A stretch of DNA of 63,006 nucleotides from Peptococcaceae bacterium (GCA_017656185.1 JACDOK010000012.1:1-63006); one strand, 5' to 3'; counted from the stretch's first letter, positions 28,580 through 37,606 are shown. Made by a program: numbers and translations. The notes: a model not told the origin generated them from the letters alone.

Positions 28580-29626
28580 ATGCCCGAATGGCGTAAAGAC
28601 CCGGTTGTCGAACGGTGGGTGGTTATTGCGACCGAGCGTTCTAAACGTCCCACCGATTTTAAAACTCCACCGGAAGAAGTGGATCCCCTTGACTGCCCGT
28701 TATGCGTCGGCAACGAGGATAAAACACCTCCGGAGATTGTGGCCTTTAGGGAGCCCGGATCAAAGGCGGACCAGCCCGGCTGGTGGATCAGGGTGGTGCC
28801 CAATAAATTCCCCGCCGTGCGTGCCGATGAACGGTACTATACCTGGGATGAAGGTGTCTTTCAAGGGATGAACGGTGTTGGTGCGCATGAGGTTATTGTC
28901 GAGTCACCTGATCACGATACCAACTTGGCCGGAGAGACTGACAAGCAAGTTGAGGAGGTGTTGTGGGCTTGGCGGGAACGCTCCCTCGATCTCCGTAAAG
29001 ACAGCCGTTTGCAGTATATCTGTATCTTTAAAAACAAAGGTCGCACGGCAGGAGCCTCATTACAGCACACGCATTCCCAGCTAATTGCCACGCCGATGGT
29101 GCCGGAAACGATTCGGGAGGAAATAAACGGTGTGCGGTCCTATCACCAGCGCAAAGGCTCCTGTGTTTACTGCGATATGATCCAACAGGAACTGGCTCAG
29201 AATCAACGGGTGGTCATTGAAGGGGAACGCTTTGTGAGTATTGTGCCCTATGCGGCACGCTTCCCATTTGAGATGTGGATCCTGCCAAAGGAACACCAAC
29301 ATGACTTTGGACAAATAGTTGAAGCCGATGTGCGGGATTTGGCACCCGTGTTGAGGGGGTCACTGGCCAAGTTGGCCGGTACGGTAAACGATCCCCCGTA
29401 CAATTTGGCTCTGCATACCTCTCCGGTCAATACCGGTGAAGAACTGCTTTATCACTGGCATTTTCAATTGATGCCCCGTTTAACCATCATGGCCGGGTTT
29501 GAATTAGGCACTGGGTATTACATTAATCCTACCCCTCCGGAATTAGCGGCACGGGAACTTAGGGATACCCCGATTATATCACCGCGTATTGTGGAAACGT
29601 TGAGGGAGGAGGTCCAGCATGTTTGA
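28580..29626 (+). CDS. galT: Galactose-1-phosphate uridylyltransferase
   Basis: Swaps UMP between UDP-glucose and galactose-1-phosphate. The 348-residue protein has an N-terminal zinc-site CPLC, the nucleotide-binding region ENDRHD-equivalent, and the active-site histidine motif HTHSQ (in place of the more common HPHSQ). A second half carries HQHDFGQ. ATG 28580 follows AAGGAGG. It overlaps glgA by 8 bp, so sugar-nucleotide and glycogen metabolism are linked. Some close relatives act as ADP-glucose or sulphate adenylyltransferase-like enzymes, so the exact nucleotide is not certain. Confidence 0.88.
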   Translation: MPEWRKDPVVERWVVIATERSKRPTDFKTPPEEVDPLDCPLCVGNEDKTPPEIVAFREPGSKADQPGWWIRVVPNKFPAVRADERYYTWDEGVFQGMNGVGAHEVIVESPDHDTNLAGETDKQVEEVLWAWRERSLDLRKDSRLQYICIFKNKGRTAGASLQHTHSQLIATPMVPETIREEINGVRSYHQRKGSCVYCDMIQQELAQNQRVVIEGERFVSIVPYAARFPFEMWILPKEHQHDFGQIVEADVRDLAPVLRGSLAKLAGTVNDPPYNLALHTSPVNTGEELLYHWHFQLMPRLTIMAGFELGTGYYINPTPPELAARELRDTPIISPRIVETLREEVQHV

Positions 29627-31121
29627 CCGTCCGTTAAAAATCTTATTGGTTTCTTCAGAAGTCGTGCCGTTTGCCAAAACAGGAGGCCTAGCGGACGTGG
29701 CCGGTTCACTACCCAAAGCGTTGGCTACCGTAGTGGACCACGGTCTGCCCCACAATGATGTTCGTGTGGTAATGCCCCGGTACAAAATGATTGAAGATGC
29801 CCGTTATGTTATGGATTATCCGGTACCATTTATGGACCGCCAGGAGACGGCCATTTTACGCGAAAAAGAAATTGAGGCCAACTTTCAGGGAACCAAGCAT
29901 CGCGTACCGGTATATATGGTAGATAATTATCATTACTTTTATCGCGACGACATTTATGCCTACCAGGATGACGCCGAACGGTTCGCCTTTTTCTGCTGGG
30001 CGGTCTTGGAGACGCTTCCGCGGCTGAATTGGCAACCGGACATCATCCACTGCAATGACTGGCAAACCGGCCCCATTCCGCTGTTTTTGAAAACCCATTA
30101 TGCTCACAATCCATTTTACAATCACATTGCCACGATTTTTACTATTCACAACCTGCAGTACCAGGGTAACTTTCCGAAAGAGGTGCTTCGACTTTTAAAT
30201 TTGGGACCGGAATTCTATACCCCTGAAAAACTCGAGTTTTACGGTACGGTAAGCTTTATGAAGGCCGGGATCCAATATGCCGATATTTTAAATACCGTAA
30301 GCCGTACTTACGCTAAAGAAATTCAGACTCCCGAGATGGGTGAGCGGATGGACGGTTTGCTTCGTAAACGGGGCACTGATCTATACGGTATTATCAACGG
30401 TATCAACTACCACGAGTTTGACCCGACTACAGACCCCAGATTGCATAAAAACTATGATGTAAATTCATTGGATGCGAAAAAGGAGAATAAATTTGCCCTC
30501 CAGCGCGAAATGGAACTTCCTGTGCACGACGTGCCTGTGATTGGTATCATCTCGCGCTTGGTTAACCAAAAAGGACTTGACCTGGTAGCTGAAATTGCCG
30601 ATGAACTGATGCACCTGAGCCTCCAGCTGGTAATACTGGGTACCGGTGACCCGTATTACCACCAGCTGTTCAGCGGCATGAAGAAACGCTACCCGGATAA
30701 AATTGGGCTACAGCTTAAGTTTAACCCGGTTTTGGCCCAGCGTATTTATGCGGGTAGTGATATGTTCTTGATGCCTTCAAGGTTTGAACCTTGCGGTCTG
30801 GGGCAGCTTATTGCTTTACGTTACGGCAGCATCCCGATTGTCCGGGAAACCGGTGGCCTGGCGGACACGATTACGGAATACGACCCGGTGTCGAGGCAGG
30901 GCAACGGCTTCGTTTTCCGGGAGTATTCAGGACGCGCGCTGTACAGTGCCATTGCCCGGGCTTTGAAAGTTTACCGGGATGAACCTGACAGTTGGAAACA
31001 CCTTGTCAAAAACGCCATGGAGATGGATTTTTCTTGGGCACGTTCGGCCGTAGAATACTTACAGCTTTACCGCAATGCCATCACCAAACGTGCTCAAGAA
31101 CAGAAGGCGCGCATTGCTTAA
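29619..31121 (+). CDS. glgA: Glycogen (starch) synthase GlgA
   Basis: GT5 glycosyltransferase adding ADP-glucose units to alpha-glucan. The 500-residue protein begins with the GT5 loop KTGGLADVAGSLP, has HNLQYQG, and the C-terminal GT-B motif PSRFEPCGLGQL followed by ETGGLADT. ATG 29619 lies inside the galT end with GGAGG at good spacing. No glgB or glgC is seen close by. Confidence 0.93.
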   Translation: MFDRPLKILLVSSEVVPFAKTGGLADVAGSLPKALATVVDHGLPHNDVRVVMPRYKMIEDARYVMDYPVPFMDRQETAILREKEIEANFQGTKHRVPVYMVDNYHYFYRDDIYAYQDDAERFAFFCWAVLETLPRLNWQPDIIHCNDWQTGPIPLFLKTHYAHNPFYNHIATIFTIHNLQYQGNFPKEVLRLLNLGPEFYTPEKLEFYGTVSFMKAGIQYADILNTVSRTYAKEIQTPEMGERMDGLLRKRGTDLYGIINGINYHEFDPTTDPRLHKNYDVNSLDAKKENKFALQREMELPVHDVPVIGIISRLVNQKGLDLVAEIADELMHLSLQLVILGTGDPYYHQLFSGMKKRYPDKIGLQLKFNPVLAQRIYAGSDMFLMPSRFEPCGLGQLIALRYGSIPIVRETGGLADTITEYDPVSRQGNGFVFREYSGRALYSAIARALKVYRDEPDSWKHLVKNAMEMDFSWARSAVEYLQLYRNAITKRAQEQKARIA

Positions 31122-31500
31122 CCCTAAATTGGTTTTTCCATTCGTCTCGGTGTCTTTGTATTGGTTATCCCTTCCCCACGGAGGTTCCCTCTACGCTCCC
31201 GTTCCGTGGCTACCCAGCACTCAGGTAAGCACAAAATGTGAGCCCAACTGAGCGCTGGGCTCGAATCCAGCACTCAGAGCTGGTAATGTAGATCTGGTAA
31301 TGTAGATTAGGAATGCTAAAGAACCGTTGAAGCAAAGAGCGGACTTGAAAACCCTGTATTGTTGGCTGAGTGCTGGACTGATCCTCACCCTTTGTCGTTC
31401 TTTTGATTTAGACTCCAAGGTCGCGTTTTGGGAATCCCCGTGGGCTACCGACTTCCGGGAGATACAGATTATAACTTTCCGTGGTAGTGAATGAAGTTGT
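31122..31500. repeat. 379-bp non-coding gap with interspersed repeat
   Basis: No gene is seen here. The segments 31171-31225, 31357-31378 and 31394-31431 are related to blocks in 6661-7052, in the same order and orientation. The motif CCAGCACTCAG occurs twice (31213-31223 and 31268-31278), and its inverted form CTGAGTGCTGG is at about 31368-31378, so the unit can fold. A perfect 14-bp tandem duplication is at 31280-31307. Confidence 0.6.
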
Positions 31501-31899
31501 TTAATCAGTCAAACAAATGCCGAGTATCCCGCCGGTAGCGCCGGCTCCGATGGAAAGACAGAGTTTTTCCAAAACGCCGATCAAGGTAAAGGGTCCCGGT
31601 AAAGCAAATGCAGCAAGCAGCCCGATGATTATAAAGAACCCCAACCCTACGGCCAATCCATGCAGCAGACCCTTTTCCCCCGCTGTTTTAGCAGCTGTTC
31701 CGCTGCCGAGGGTAAGACTGAAAAAGAAAATCAAGGCGGCCAGCCAGGGTAGTACTGTTTCAGATAGGTTTGAAAGATAAAATATGAGACCGGCTAAAAA
31801 GCTGAAAACAATAATTAAAATCACTGTTACGAGGATGCCTTTACCCACTGCGCGCCAATTAAGGGTTAGAGAACGGCTGGTTTCGGTTTGAAAATTCAT
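31501..31899 (-). CDS. TIGR04086 family membrane protein
   Basis: About 132 residues with four predicted membrane helices (centred near residues 25, 50, 80 and 110) and the conserved small-residue pattern FFSLTLGSGTAAKTAGEKGLLHG. The family is of unknown function and common in Peptococcaceae, where it is often close to Sec or SpoV genes. ATG 31899 has GGAGGG 9 bp upstream; the first ATG (31908) is too close. Confidence 0.78.
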   Translation of the reverse strand: MNFQTETSRSLTLNWRAVGKGILVTVILIIVFSFLAGLIFYLSNLSETVLPWLAALIFFFSLTLGSGTAAKTAGEKGLLHGLAVGLGFFIIIGLLAAFALPGPFTLIGVLEKLCLSIGAGATGGILGICLTD

Positions 31900-31971
31900 A
31901 GGCGACATCCCTCCAGGCTTTTGGAAAAACTTATGAAGGTACGGGCGTTATTATGCCAGGATCATAAAACC

Positions 31972-32454
31972 TCATCTTTGCATTGTTTTTAGATGCCGGG
32001 TAGTATTGAGACGGTCGGCTGGTTTGTAGAGGCGGGAAATAATGTAGCATATACCGACGGCTAAAAGTACTCTGGGCACGAGAATCAGGAAACCGTTGGC
32101 CCCAATGGCGACAAAAAGAATGGTATCGTCGATAAAGCCGTGGCAAATCACCAGGAAGATATGAATAATGTAAAGGTCACGAAGGGTTAGATGACCTTCA
32201 CGCACGGTTTGCAAGATAACGCCGGCGCCAAAAGCAATGCCGAAGAAGAGACCCGCCAAGAGGGGCAGGCAGGCATCTTTAGGAAGCCTGTAGAGGCGTA
32301 AAAAGGGGGCCACCGGCCGTGATAAAAGATCCAGTACGTTAAGATCTCGTAAAATTTCGATGAAAACCATAATTGGAATAATAAAGGCTGCCATTTGCAG
32401 CACATTGGTAATGGCACCATGCAAACATTCTTTGCCAAGTGCTGACCAATCCAT
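31972..32454 (-). CDS. Nucleoside-recognition (Gate) domain membrane protein, second of a pair
   Basis: A 160-residue membrane protein with about four helices and the Gate-domain sequence IIPIMVFIEILRDLNVLDLLSRPVAPFLR. Paired Gate proteins (SpmA/SpmB-like, YjiH-like) form membrane complexes of unknown substrate. It follows its partner gene after 13 bp. The catalytic or transport role cannot be told from the sequence. The shared operon and lengths indicate a two-part complex. Confidence 0.75.
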   Translation of the reverse strand: MDWSALGKECLHGAITNVLQMAAFIIPIMVFIEILRDLNVLDLLSRPVAPFLRLYRLPKDACLPLLAGLFFGIAFGAGVILQTVREGHLTLRDLYIIHIFLVICHGFIDDTILFVAIGANGFLILVPRVLLAVGICYIISRLYKPADRLNTTRHLKTMQR

Positions 32455-32467
32455 TTGAGATCGTCCT

Positions 32468-32887
32468 TTACAAAACTAAATTGAGTGTGAAACCATACAA
32501 AAAAGAAAGTACGATGCGAAGAAATATTAAGGGGGCTACACGCACACCGGTTTTCTTAGCTACGATGCTTTCAATAAACAGGCAGTGAGCCAGAAGAAGC
32601 ATCCCGGCAATAATGGTAATCTGCTTGGGCGTAAGAGAAAGTGACAGAATAGCTCCGATAGCAGCATAAAGGTTCAGTACATAGCCCATTACGAGGGCCA
32701 GGGAAGCCTCTCCGGGCAGGCCGATAAGAGTCATAACGGGAGCGCAAAAATCTGCTATCCAGGGTAAAACCGGAGTGTACTTGAGAAAAGTGATAAAAAT
32801 ATAAACGGGAACGGTGACTTTGGTTAATTCCCATGTTATATTTAGACCGTTGATTATTCCTTGCTTAAAGGTTGTTAACGTAACCAA
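32468..32887 (-). CDS. Nucleoside-recognition (Gate) domain membrane protein, first of a pair
   Basis: A 139-residue membrane protein starting with FKQGIINGLNITWELTKVTVPVYIFITFL, a typical Gate-domain N-terminus, and the internal LIGLPGEASLALVMGYVLNLYAAIG. It begins the two-gene unit with the 160-residue protein. Together they resemble split halves of larger nucleoside-recognition transporters. Confidence 0.75.
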   Translation of the reverse strand: MVTLTTFKQGIINGLNITWELTKVTVPVYIFITFLKYTPVLPWIADFCAPVMTLIGLPGEASLALVMGYVLNLYAAIGAILSLSLTPKQITIIAGMLLLAHCLFIESIVAKKTGVRVAPLIFLRIVLSFLYGFTLNLVL

Positions 32888-33035
32888 AAAACTTACTCCC
32901 CATAGTTAATCTTATAATACCTTAGCACTGGAAATATGAAAAAAACAAGTAAGATTTTCGGGAAAGTTTGCTGGACACTGCAGTTTATATAAGCAAATTG
33001 CGAAGTGTTAGAAAAGACAACAGGAGGGATATTAC

Positions 33036-33995
33036 TTGCGTGTTGCCGTAATGGGAGCAGGAGCGCTGGGGTCTGTTTTTGGGGGGTTCTTGGCACGTGC
33101 CGGTTATGATGTAACTTTATTGGGGCGACCATGGCATTTGCAAGCTGTAAAACAAGAAGGCTTGAGTATAGAGGGCATTTGGGGCGATTATGTTGTTTCC
33201 GGTTTTTCTTTGGCGCTGTCTGCGGGAGAACTGACAGGACCTTTCGACTTAATTCTGGTTACGGTAAAATCGAACGATACCCGTACCATGGCTATGGTTG
33301 CGAAAAATCTGCTGGCTCCGGGCGGGCTGGTGGTATCATTACAAAACGGGCTGGGAAACGGCGAGTTGTTGGCGGAAGAAATTGGTCGCGAGAGATGTGC
33401 GGCGGGTAGGGTTATTTTCGGTGCCGAAATCCTGTCACCCGGTCGGGTCAGGGTTACCGTTTGTGCCGATGATGTAGTCATTGGTCCTTTGGGTAAAGGT
33501 TATTCCTCCGCGAGGTTGGAGGCTATTCGTGAATGCGCCGCTATTATTAATAATGCCGGTATCCCGTGCCGGTATAGTGATGAGGTGCAGGTTTATCTCT
33601 GGGCCAAAGCCCTTTATAACTGTGCTCTCAATCCCTTAGGGGCGTTGCTGGAAGTTAACTATGGTGCTTTGGCTGACCACGAAGGTGCACGCTATATCAT
33701 GGAACGGATAATTGACGAAGCTTTTGCTGTGGCGCGTAGCCGTGGAGTCTCACTGCCTTGGCCTGATGCGCAGGTGTACAAGAAAGAGTTTTATGAAAAG
33801 ATGCTGCCTCCTACACGAAACCACCGGCCGTCCATGCTGCAGGACCTGGAGAGGGGGCGTCGTACCGAAATCGATGCCCTGAACGGTAAGATAGTAGATT
33901 ACGGGCGTAAGGCGGGTATTGCCACTCCTGTCAATGAGACGATCAGGTGTTTAGTGAAGTTTCGAGAGCGGATGGAAATACAGCATAGAAAATAG
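33036..33995 (+). CDS. panE: 2-dehydropantoate 2-reductase (ketopantoate reductase family)
   Basis: NADPH-dependent reduction of ketopantoate on the way to pantothenate and CoA. The 319-residue protein has the Rossmann motif VMGAGALGSVFG, the conserved LVTVKSNDT, the lysine in LWAKALYNCALNPLGALL and the C-terminal PSMLQDLERGRRTEIDALNG. TTG 33036 follows GGAGGG. Members of this family can act on other 2-keto acids, so the symbol carries some doubt. Confidence 0.85.
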   Translation: MRVAVMGAGALGSVFGGFLARAGYDVTLLGRPWHLQAVKQEGLSIEGIWGDYVVSGFSLALSAGELTGPFDLILVTVKSNDTRTMAMVAKNLLAPGGLVVSLQNGLGNGELLAEEIGRERCAAGRVIFGAEILSPGRVRVTVCADDVVIGPLGKGYSSARLEAIRECAAIINNAGIPCRYSDEVQVYLWAKALYNCALNPLGALLEVNYGALADHEGARYIMERIIDEAFAVARSRGVSLPWPDAQVYKKEFYEKMLPPTRNHRPSMLQDLERGRRTEIDALNGKIVDYGRKAGIATPVNETIRCLVKFRERMEIQHRK

Positions 33996-34003
33996 CAACG
34001 ATT

Positions 34004-34027
34004 ACCCCCTAACGGGGGTTTTGTTTT
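34004..34027 (+). terminator. Intrinsic terminator after panE
   Basis: ACCCCC (34004-34009) pairs with GGGGGT (34014-34019) over a 4-nt loop, followed by TTTTGTTTT. Confidence 0.7.
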
Positions 34028-34101
34028 AAACACAACTTATTCGGGTTATACGGGAAAAATAGGGTAGGAACAAGTAGCGTAGTAAGGATGTGTGAAGTCG
34101 G

Positions 34102-34713
34102 GTGCGAATTGGATTAACGGGCGCTCAGGGAGTTGGCAAAACCACTTTGGCCAGAAAATTGTCCGAAGAAACAAAACTGCCGCTGATAGAAGAACAGGCA
34201 CGAGTGGTGGCGCGGGAAATGGATATAGACAGGCCGGCGGTTCTAAGGGGTCGCCACAAGCTATCCCGGGAATTTCAATGGCGCTGCCTGCGTTACCAAA
34301 TCGGCAAGGAAGACAGTCTCAATAACTTTATAGCCGACAGGACGGTGATTGATAATGCCGTTTATTGGATTAAATGGCGTGCTTGGAATAGCAGCAGCGC
34401 AGAAAACCTGGCTTATTATCGCCGGTGTGAGGTACAGGCGCGGAAATATGACCTGGTGATTTATGTCAGGCCGGAAATTCCTTTGGTTGCCAATGGGTTT
34501 CGCAGTACCAACCCGACATACCAGCAGGAAATGGACTGGTTGATTAGAACGGTATTGTTTGGCTTGGTATCGCGGGAAAAGATATTGATTGTTTCCGGCG
34601 GTTTCAAGGAAAGAATGGACCGTGTGTTGGATTGGATTAGGCAGCAAAACCACGCGCACAACGAACCATCGTATGGAACCCCCACAACCAGCCATATCCA
34701 TGGGTTCCATTAA
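34102..34713 (+). CDS. NadR-like P-loop ATPase/kinase (AAA_28 family)
   Basis: About 203 residues with an N-terminal P-loop (LTGAQGVGKTTLA), a central DRTVIDNAVYW and an arginine-rich lid (YVRPEIPLVANGFRSTNP). This architecture is that of NadR-type nucleoside kinases or thymidylate-kinase-like proteins. The substrate is unknown. GTG 34102 has a modest Shine-Dalgarno. The last 20 residues are low in conservation. Confidence 0.7.
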   Translation: MRIGLTGAQGVGKTTLARKLSEETKLPLIEEQARVVAREMDIDRPAVLRGRHKLSREFQWRCLRYQIGKEDSLNNFIADRTVIDNAVYWIKWRAWNSSSAENLAYYRRCEVQARKYDLVIYVRPEIPLVANGFRSTNPTYQQEMDWLIRTVLFGLVSREKILIVSGGFKERMDRVLDWIRQQNHAHNEPSYGTPTTSHIHGFH

Positions 34714-34727
34714 ACGGTTTGCGTTAT

Positions 34728-34753
34728 CGATTTGTATCAACGATTTGTATCAA
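34728..34753. repeat. Perfect 13-bp tandem duplication
   Basis: CGATTTGTATCAA occurs twice back to back (34728-34740 and 34741-34753) in the leader before the endonuclease/phosphatase gene. It looks like a replication slip; no regulatory meaning is evident. Confidence 0.8.
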
Positions 34754-34814
34754 GGAGAGGGTACTGATCATAAGATAAACTAATAATTACCAACGCACTG
34801 GCTAAGGATGGTCT

Positions 34815-35501
34815 ATGAATATTAAAGTACTAACCTATAATATTCATCACGCGGAGGGTGTTGATAATGAGGTCGATTTGGGTCGTATCGCACACGTGCT
34901 TGCGGCATCGGCAGCCGAACTTATTGCTTTGCAAGAAGTAGACCGTTTTATGCCGCGTACCGGATTTGTTCCCCAGGCCAAAAGACTGGCCCAGAAACTC
35001 GGCAAAACATATGTTTTTGCACCCACGCTGCGGCTGGTATGCCTTCCCCTCTTTGGTAATGCGGTTATTAGTGCTTATCCCATTATTTCTTGGACCAACC
35101 ACCGGTTGCCCGGTACCGGTGAACCGCGCAGAATGTTGGAAACACGAATACTGATGCAGGGGGAAACAGTATGTTTCTGTAATACCCATTTGGGGCTTAA
35201 TGCCGTCGATAGAAAAGGGCAGGTGGCAGAAATCATCCGGATTGTCAGCGATATTAAAATTCCCCTGATCTTGTGTGGTGATTTCAACGCCTTACCCGAT
35301 GCCCCCGAAATCCGGGACCTGTTGATAGTACTTGATGATGCCTGTGTTATTAACGGTTATACTTTCCCGCCCCAGGAACCAACGGCACGGATTGATTATA
35401 TCTTTACATCTTCCCACTGGAAGGTACGCAAATGTTTTACGATTAATAGCCAGGCTTCTGACCACCTGCCTATCGTTGCACACTTGACGCTGGACCTTTA
35501 A
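34815..35501 (+). CDS. Endonuclease/exonuclease/phosphatase family protein
   Basis: A 228-residue metal-dependent phosphoesterase. Visible motifs are VLTYNIHH, the metal-binding glutamate in IALQEVDR, NTHLGL, the CGDFNALPD motif and the terminal SDHLPIVAHL. The family includes DNases, sphingomyelinase-like and inositol phosphatases; there is no signal peptide, so a cytoplasmic role is likely. The stop overlaps the convergent end of the sigK 3' part by 4 bp. Confidence 0.85.
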   Translation: MNIKVLTYNIHHAEGVDNEVDLGRIAHVLAASAAELIALQEVDRFMPRTGFVPQAKRLAQKLGKTYVFAPTLRLVCLPLFGNAVISAYPIISWTNHRLPGTGEPRRMLETRILMQGETVCFCNTHLGLNAVDRKGQVAEIIRIVSDIKIPLILCGDFNALPDAPEIRDLLIVLDDACVINGYTFPPQEPTARIDYIFTSSHWKVRKCFTINSQASDHLPIVAHLTLDL

Positions 35502-35881
35502 CCACGGGTGTACTGCGGTGAATTTTCAGTGGTTAGGTCCCTGGTCAGTTTTTGCAGGGCCCTTTTCTCAATCCGGGAAACATAGCTCCGAGAGATGCCC
35601 AAACTTTTCGCAATTTCTTGTTGTGTCTGGCGGATTCCGTTTGCCAGACCGAAGCGCAGGGCAATCACCTTTTTCTCACGCCGGGATAAGTTCTTCATTT
35701 TATCGCGCAGCTTATTGTACTGTAAAATACCTTCCACTTTTTCTTCAACAATTTCCGGATCGGTACCCAGAACGTCGATAAGCGTAATTTCATTGCCCTC
35801 TTTATCCACGCCGATGGGGTCTTGCAGGGATACTTCCGACTTAGTTTTTTTCATGGCTCGTAGGTGCATTAAAATCTCGTT
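35498..35881 (-). CDS. sigK: sigK 3' part (sigma-K regions 3-4), detached from its start
   Basis: Encodes the C-terminal half of the mother-cell sporulation sigma factor. Read in frame from the att core, it gives EILMHLRAMKK, the region-3 segment VSLQDPIGVDKEGNE, and the region-4.2 helix-turn-helix TQQEIAKSLGISRSYVSRIEKRAL. It has no ribosome binding site of its own. Its missing N-terminal half lies 9 kb away (44833-45176), separated by the mobile element. Joining the two at the 5-bp core restores codons N-E-I-L-M without loss. The same gene is split in this way (spoIIIC/spoIVCB) in Bacillus subtilis. Confidence 0.93.
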   Translation of the reverse strand, partial: NEILMHLRAMKKTKSEVSLQDPIGVDKEGNEITLIDVLGTDPEIVEEKVEGILQYNKLRDKMKNLSRREKKVIALRFGLANGIRQTQQEIAKSLGISRSYVSRIEKRALQKLTRDLTTENSPQYTRG

Positions 35882-37421
35882 GGTAATGACAAGAGATAAA
35901 ATCGGGGGATACCCGGGCGTATATCACGGCATTACATTTGTTTTCAATGACGATTTTTTCAATCAAACGCCTCACCAGCAGTTGCCGGCGTGGAAAAGGC
36001 AGATTATCAAGTTGTGCCAGGTAGGAAAATGCCATCTTTTCCGGGCGCATATTAGGAGCTGATGAAGTGATTTTTGACAAGCGGCTTTTTTCATTCTCCA
36101 AAGCGATAATCCTGGCCGTAATCTGTTTCAGCTGCATAGGAAATTGGGACTCGGGCATTTCCCCGTATTCCAATAAATGATAAAGAATGCGGCGGGCCGC
36201 TTGTAACCTCGCCAACTGACTATTAATGTTCTGCAGCTGAACCTCGTAATCGCTCGTGTGTCTAAGGGTATCAGCAATAATGGTTGCAAACGCTGCCGGG
36301 TCGTCGAGCCAGGTCTTAACCTGGTCCCAAACGATTTTTTCTAAGTGTTCGGCTTTGATACGCAGGCCGCATTTCTTGCCGCTGCTGGCTGTTTGACGGC
36401 AGTAATAGTAGGCGTAGGACCGGTTTTTCTTAGTGGTTTGATGACCGTAAAGCTTTCCGCCGCAGTACCCGCACTGGAGCAGGCCGCTTAAAAGATATTG
36501 CCGCTTGTGATATCCTTGTTGTAACCGGCGGATTTGGGACATGCGGGCTTGGGCTTTTTCCCACTGCGTGTATGATATGATGGGTGGTACGGGGACGGGA
36601 ATCCATTCTTCCCGAGCTCGCAGCGAGGGTTTAACTTTTTCCGACGGCGGTTTGTATTTATTAAGACCAACGTCCTTGCACCGGTAACGGTTAACGAAGA
36701 ATGTACCGGTGTAAACCGGGTTGGAGAGGATTTGCTTTATGACCATGCGGTGCCAGGGACCGCGACCTTTTTTAGTAGGAATACCGCGCTTGTTCAAGTG
36801 CCTGGCAATAGCACTGAAACCCCAGAGAAGATCGGTAAAAAGGTGAAAAATATACCTGACTACGCGAGCTTCCGGTTCATTAATAACTAACGCCGCCTCA
36901 GCATGGTCATAATCGTAACCGTAAGGACGGTGGGCGTGAGGCAGTTTGCCGGCTTTGGCTTTTTGAAGCCGCCCGTACATAGTGCGCTCTCGGATTTTTT
37001 CCTTCTCATATTGGGCCACTGCTCCGCGAATAGCGTAAAAAAGCTGGCCTTCCGGAGTGTTCTTCCATTCAAAGTTGACAAATTCAAGACGGATGTTTTT
37101 TCTTTCGATTTCTTCGGTGACAAGCAGTTGGTGGACAATATTGCGGGCAAAGCGGTCAGGATCAAGGACTACGACCATTTGAATGGCCCCTTGTTTAACA
37201 GCTTTGCGCAGGGCGGAAAGACCGGGGCGGGACAACACCGCTCCACTGACGCCCTGGTCCGTAAAGATAAGGCTGCTGGTGGCTCCGAGGCGTTCGGCGT
37301 GCCGGCGGCATTGATCGATTTGGTAGTCGATGCTGTAACCTTTGCGGGCCTGTTCCTCAGATGAAACGCGTGCATAAATTCCGGCTGTCAGGCCGGTTTT
37401 TCGGGTTTCATGGACGCTCAT
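35841..37421 (-). CDS. Large serine recombinase, SpoIVCA-like (copy 1)
   Basis: Site-specific recombinase expected to excise the element and restore sigK in the mother cell. The 526-residue protein has the resolvase domain with the nucleophilic serine in YARVSSEEQ, the DPDRFARN and YEKEKIRERT segments, a recombinase domain (about residues 165-280), a zinc ribbon (CGYCGG, then CRQ and CG) and a C-terminal coiled coil. Its 3' end crosses the att core, and the last 11 residues are read from sigK DNA in another phase. In copy 2 the tail differs. ATG 37421 overlaps the 62-residue gene by 4 bp (ATGA). Confidence 0.93.
   Translation of the reverse strand: MSVHETRKTGLTAGIYARVSSEEQARKGYSIDYQIDQCRRHAERLGATSSLIFTDQGVSGAVLSRPGLSALRKAVKQGAIQMVVVLDPDRFARNIVHQLLVTEEIERKNIRLEFVNFEWKNTPEGQLFYAIRGAVAQYEKEKIRERTMYGRLQKAKAGKLPHAHRPYGYDYDHAEAALVINEPEARVVRYIFHLFTDLLWGFSAIARHLNKRGIPTKKGRGPWHRMVIKQILSNPVYTGTFFVNRYRCKDVGLNKYKPPSEKVKPSLRAREEWIPVPVPPIISYTQWEKAQARMSQIRRLQQGYHKRQYLLSGLLQCGYCGGKLYGHQTTKKNRSYAYYYCRQTASSGKKCGLRIKAEHLEKIVWDQVKTWLDDPAAFATIIADTLRHTSDYEVQLQNINSQLARLQAARRILYHLLEYGEMPESQFPMQLKQITARIIALENEKSRLSKITSSAPNMRPEKMAFSYLAQLDNLPFPRRQLLVRRLIEKIVIENKCNAVIYARVSPDFISCHYQRDFNAPTSHEKN
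35877..35881. other. att core at the sigK 3' junction
   Basis: TCGTT (AACGA on the coding strand) is shared by this junction, the internal junction (40355) and the other outer junction (44833). To the left lies sigK 3' sequence (ATTTTAATG on the coding strand). To the right lies element sequence (ATTACC before the core). The crossover may be anywhere in the 5 bp, since the product is identical. Confidence 0.88.
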
Positions 37422-37606
37422 TCTCTTTTGTGCTCCGGAATGGTTTTAAAATTATTGTCAATTTGCGTAGCCCATTCGACCATTAATTTAAAGCATATTT
37501 CCTTTTCGGCGCGGGCCCGCTCCTTATCACAGACAGGTACGATCCGTACAGTAATATTGTTTGCGCACGGTTTGTCACTCGTAGAATCACCCCCCCTTTG
37601 CAACAT
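37418..37606 (-). CDS. Small gene upstream of the recombinase (copy 1)
   Basis: Up to 62 residues, ending on the ATGA overlap with the recombinase start, so the two are translationally coupled. The core TVRIVPVCDKERARAEK, followed by a helical segment, looks like a folded small protein. The ATG at 37606 lies upstream of the AAAGGGGGGG stretch, so the actual start may be further in, possibly a non-ATG codon. The function is unknown. A recombination directionality or accessory factor is one possibility, by position only. Confidence 0.5.
   Translation of the reverse strand: MLQRGGDSTSDKPCANNITVRIVPVCDKERARAEKEICFKLMVEWATQIDNNFKTIPEHKRE

Noticed and set aside
36903-37364. A 153-residue plus-strand frame inside the recombinase gene (repeated at 41381-41842)
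   Set aside because: It lies opposite well-supported recombinase codons and reads as the reverse of that coding sequence, with no own ribosome site.
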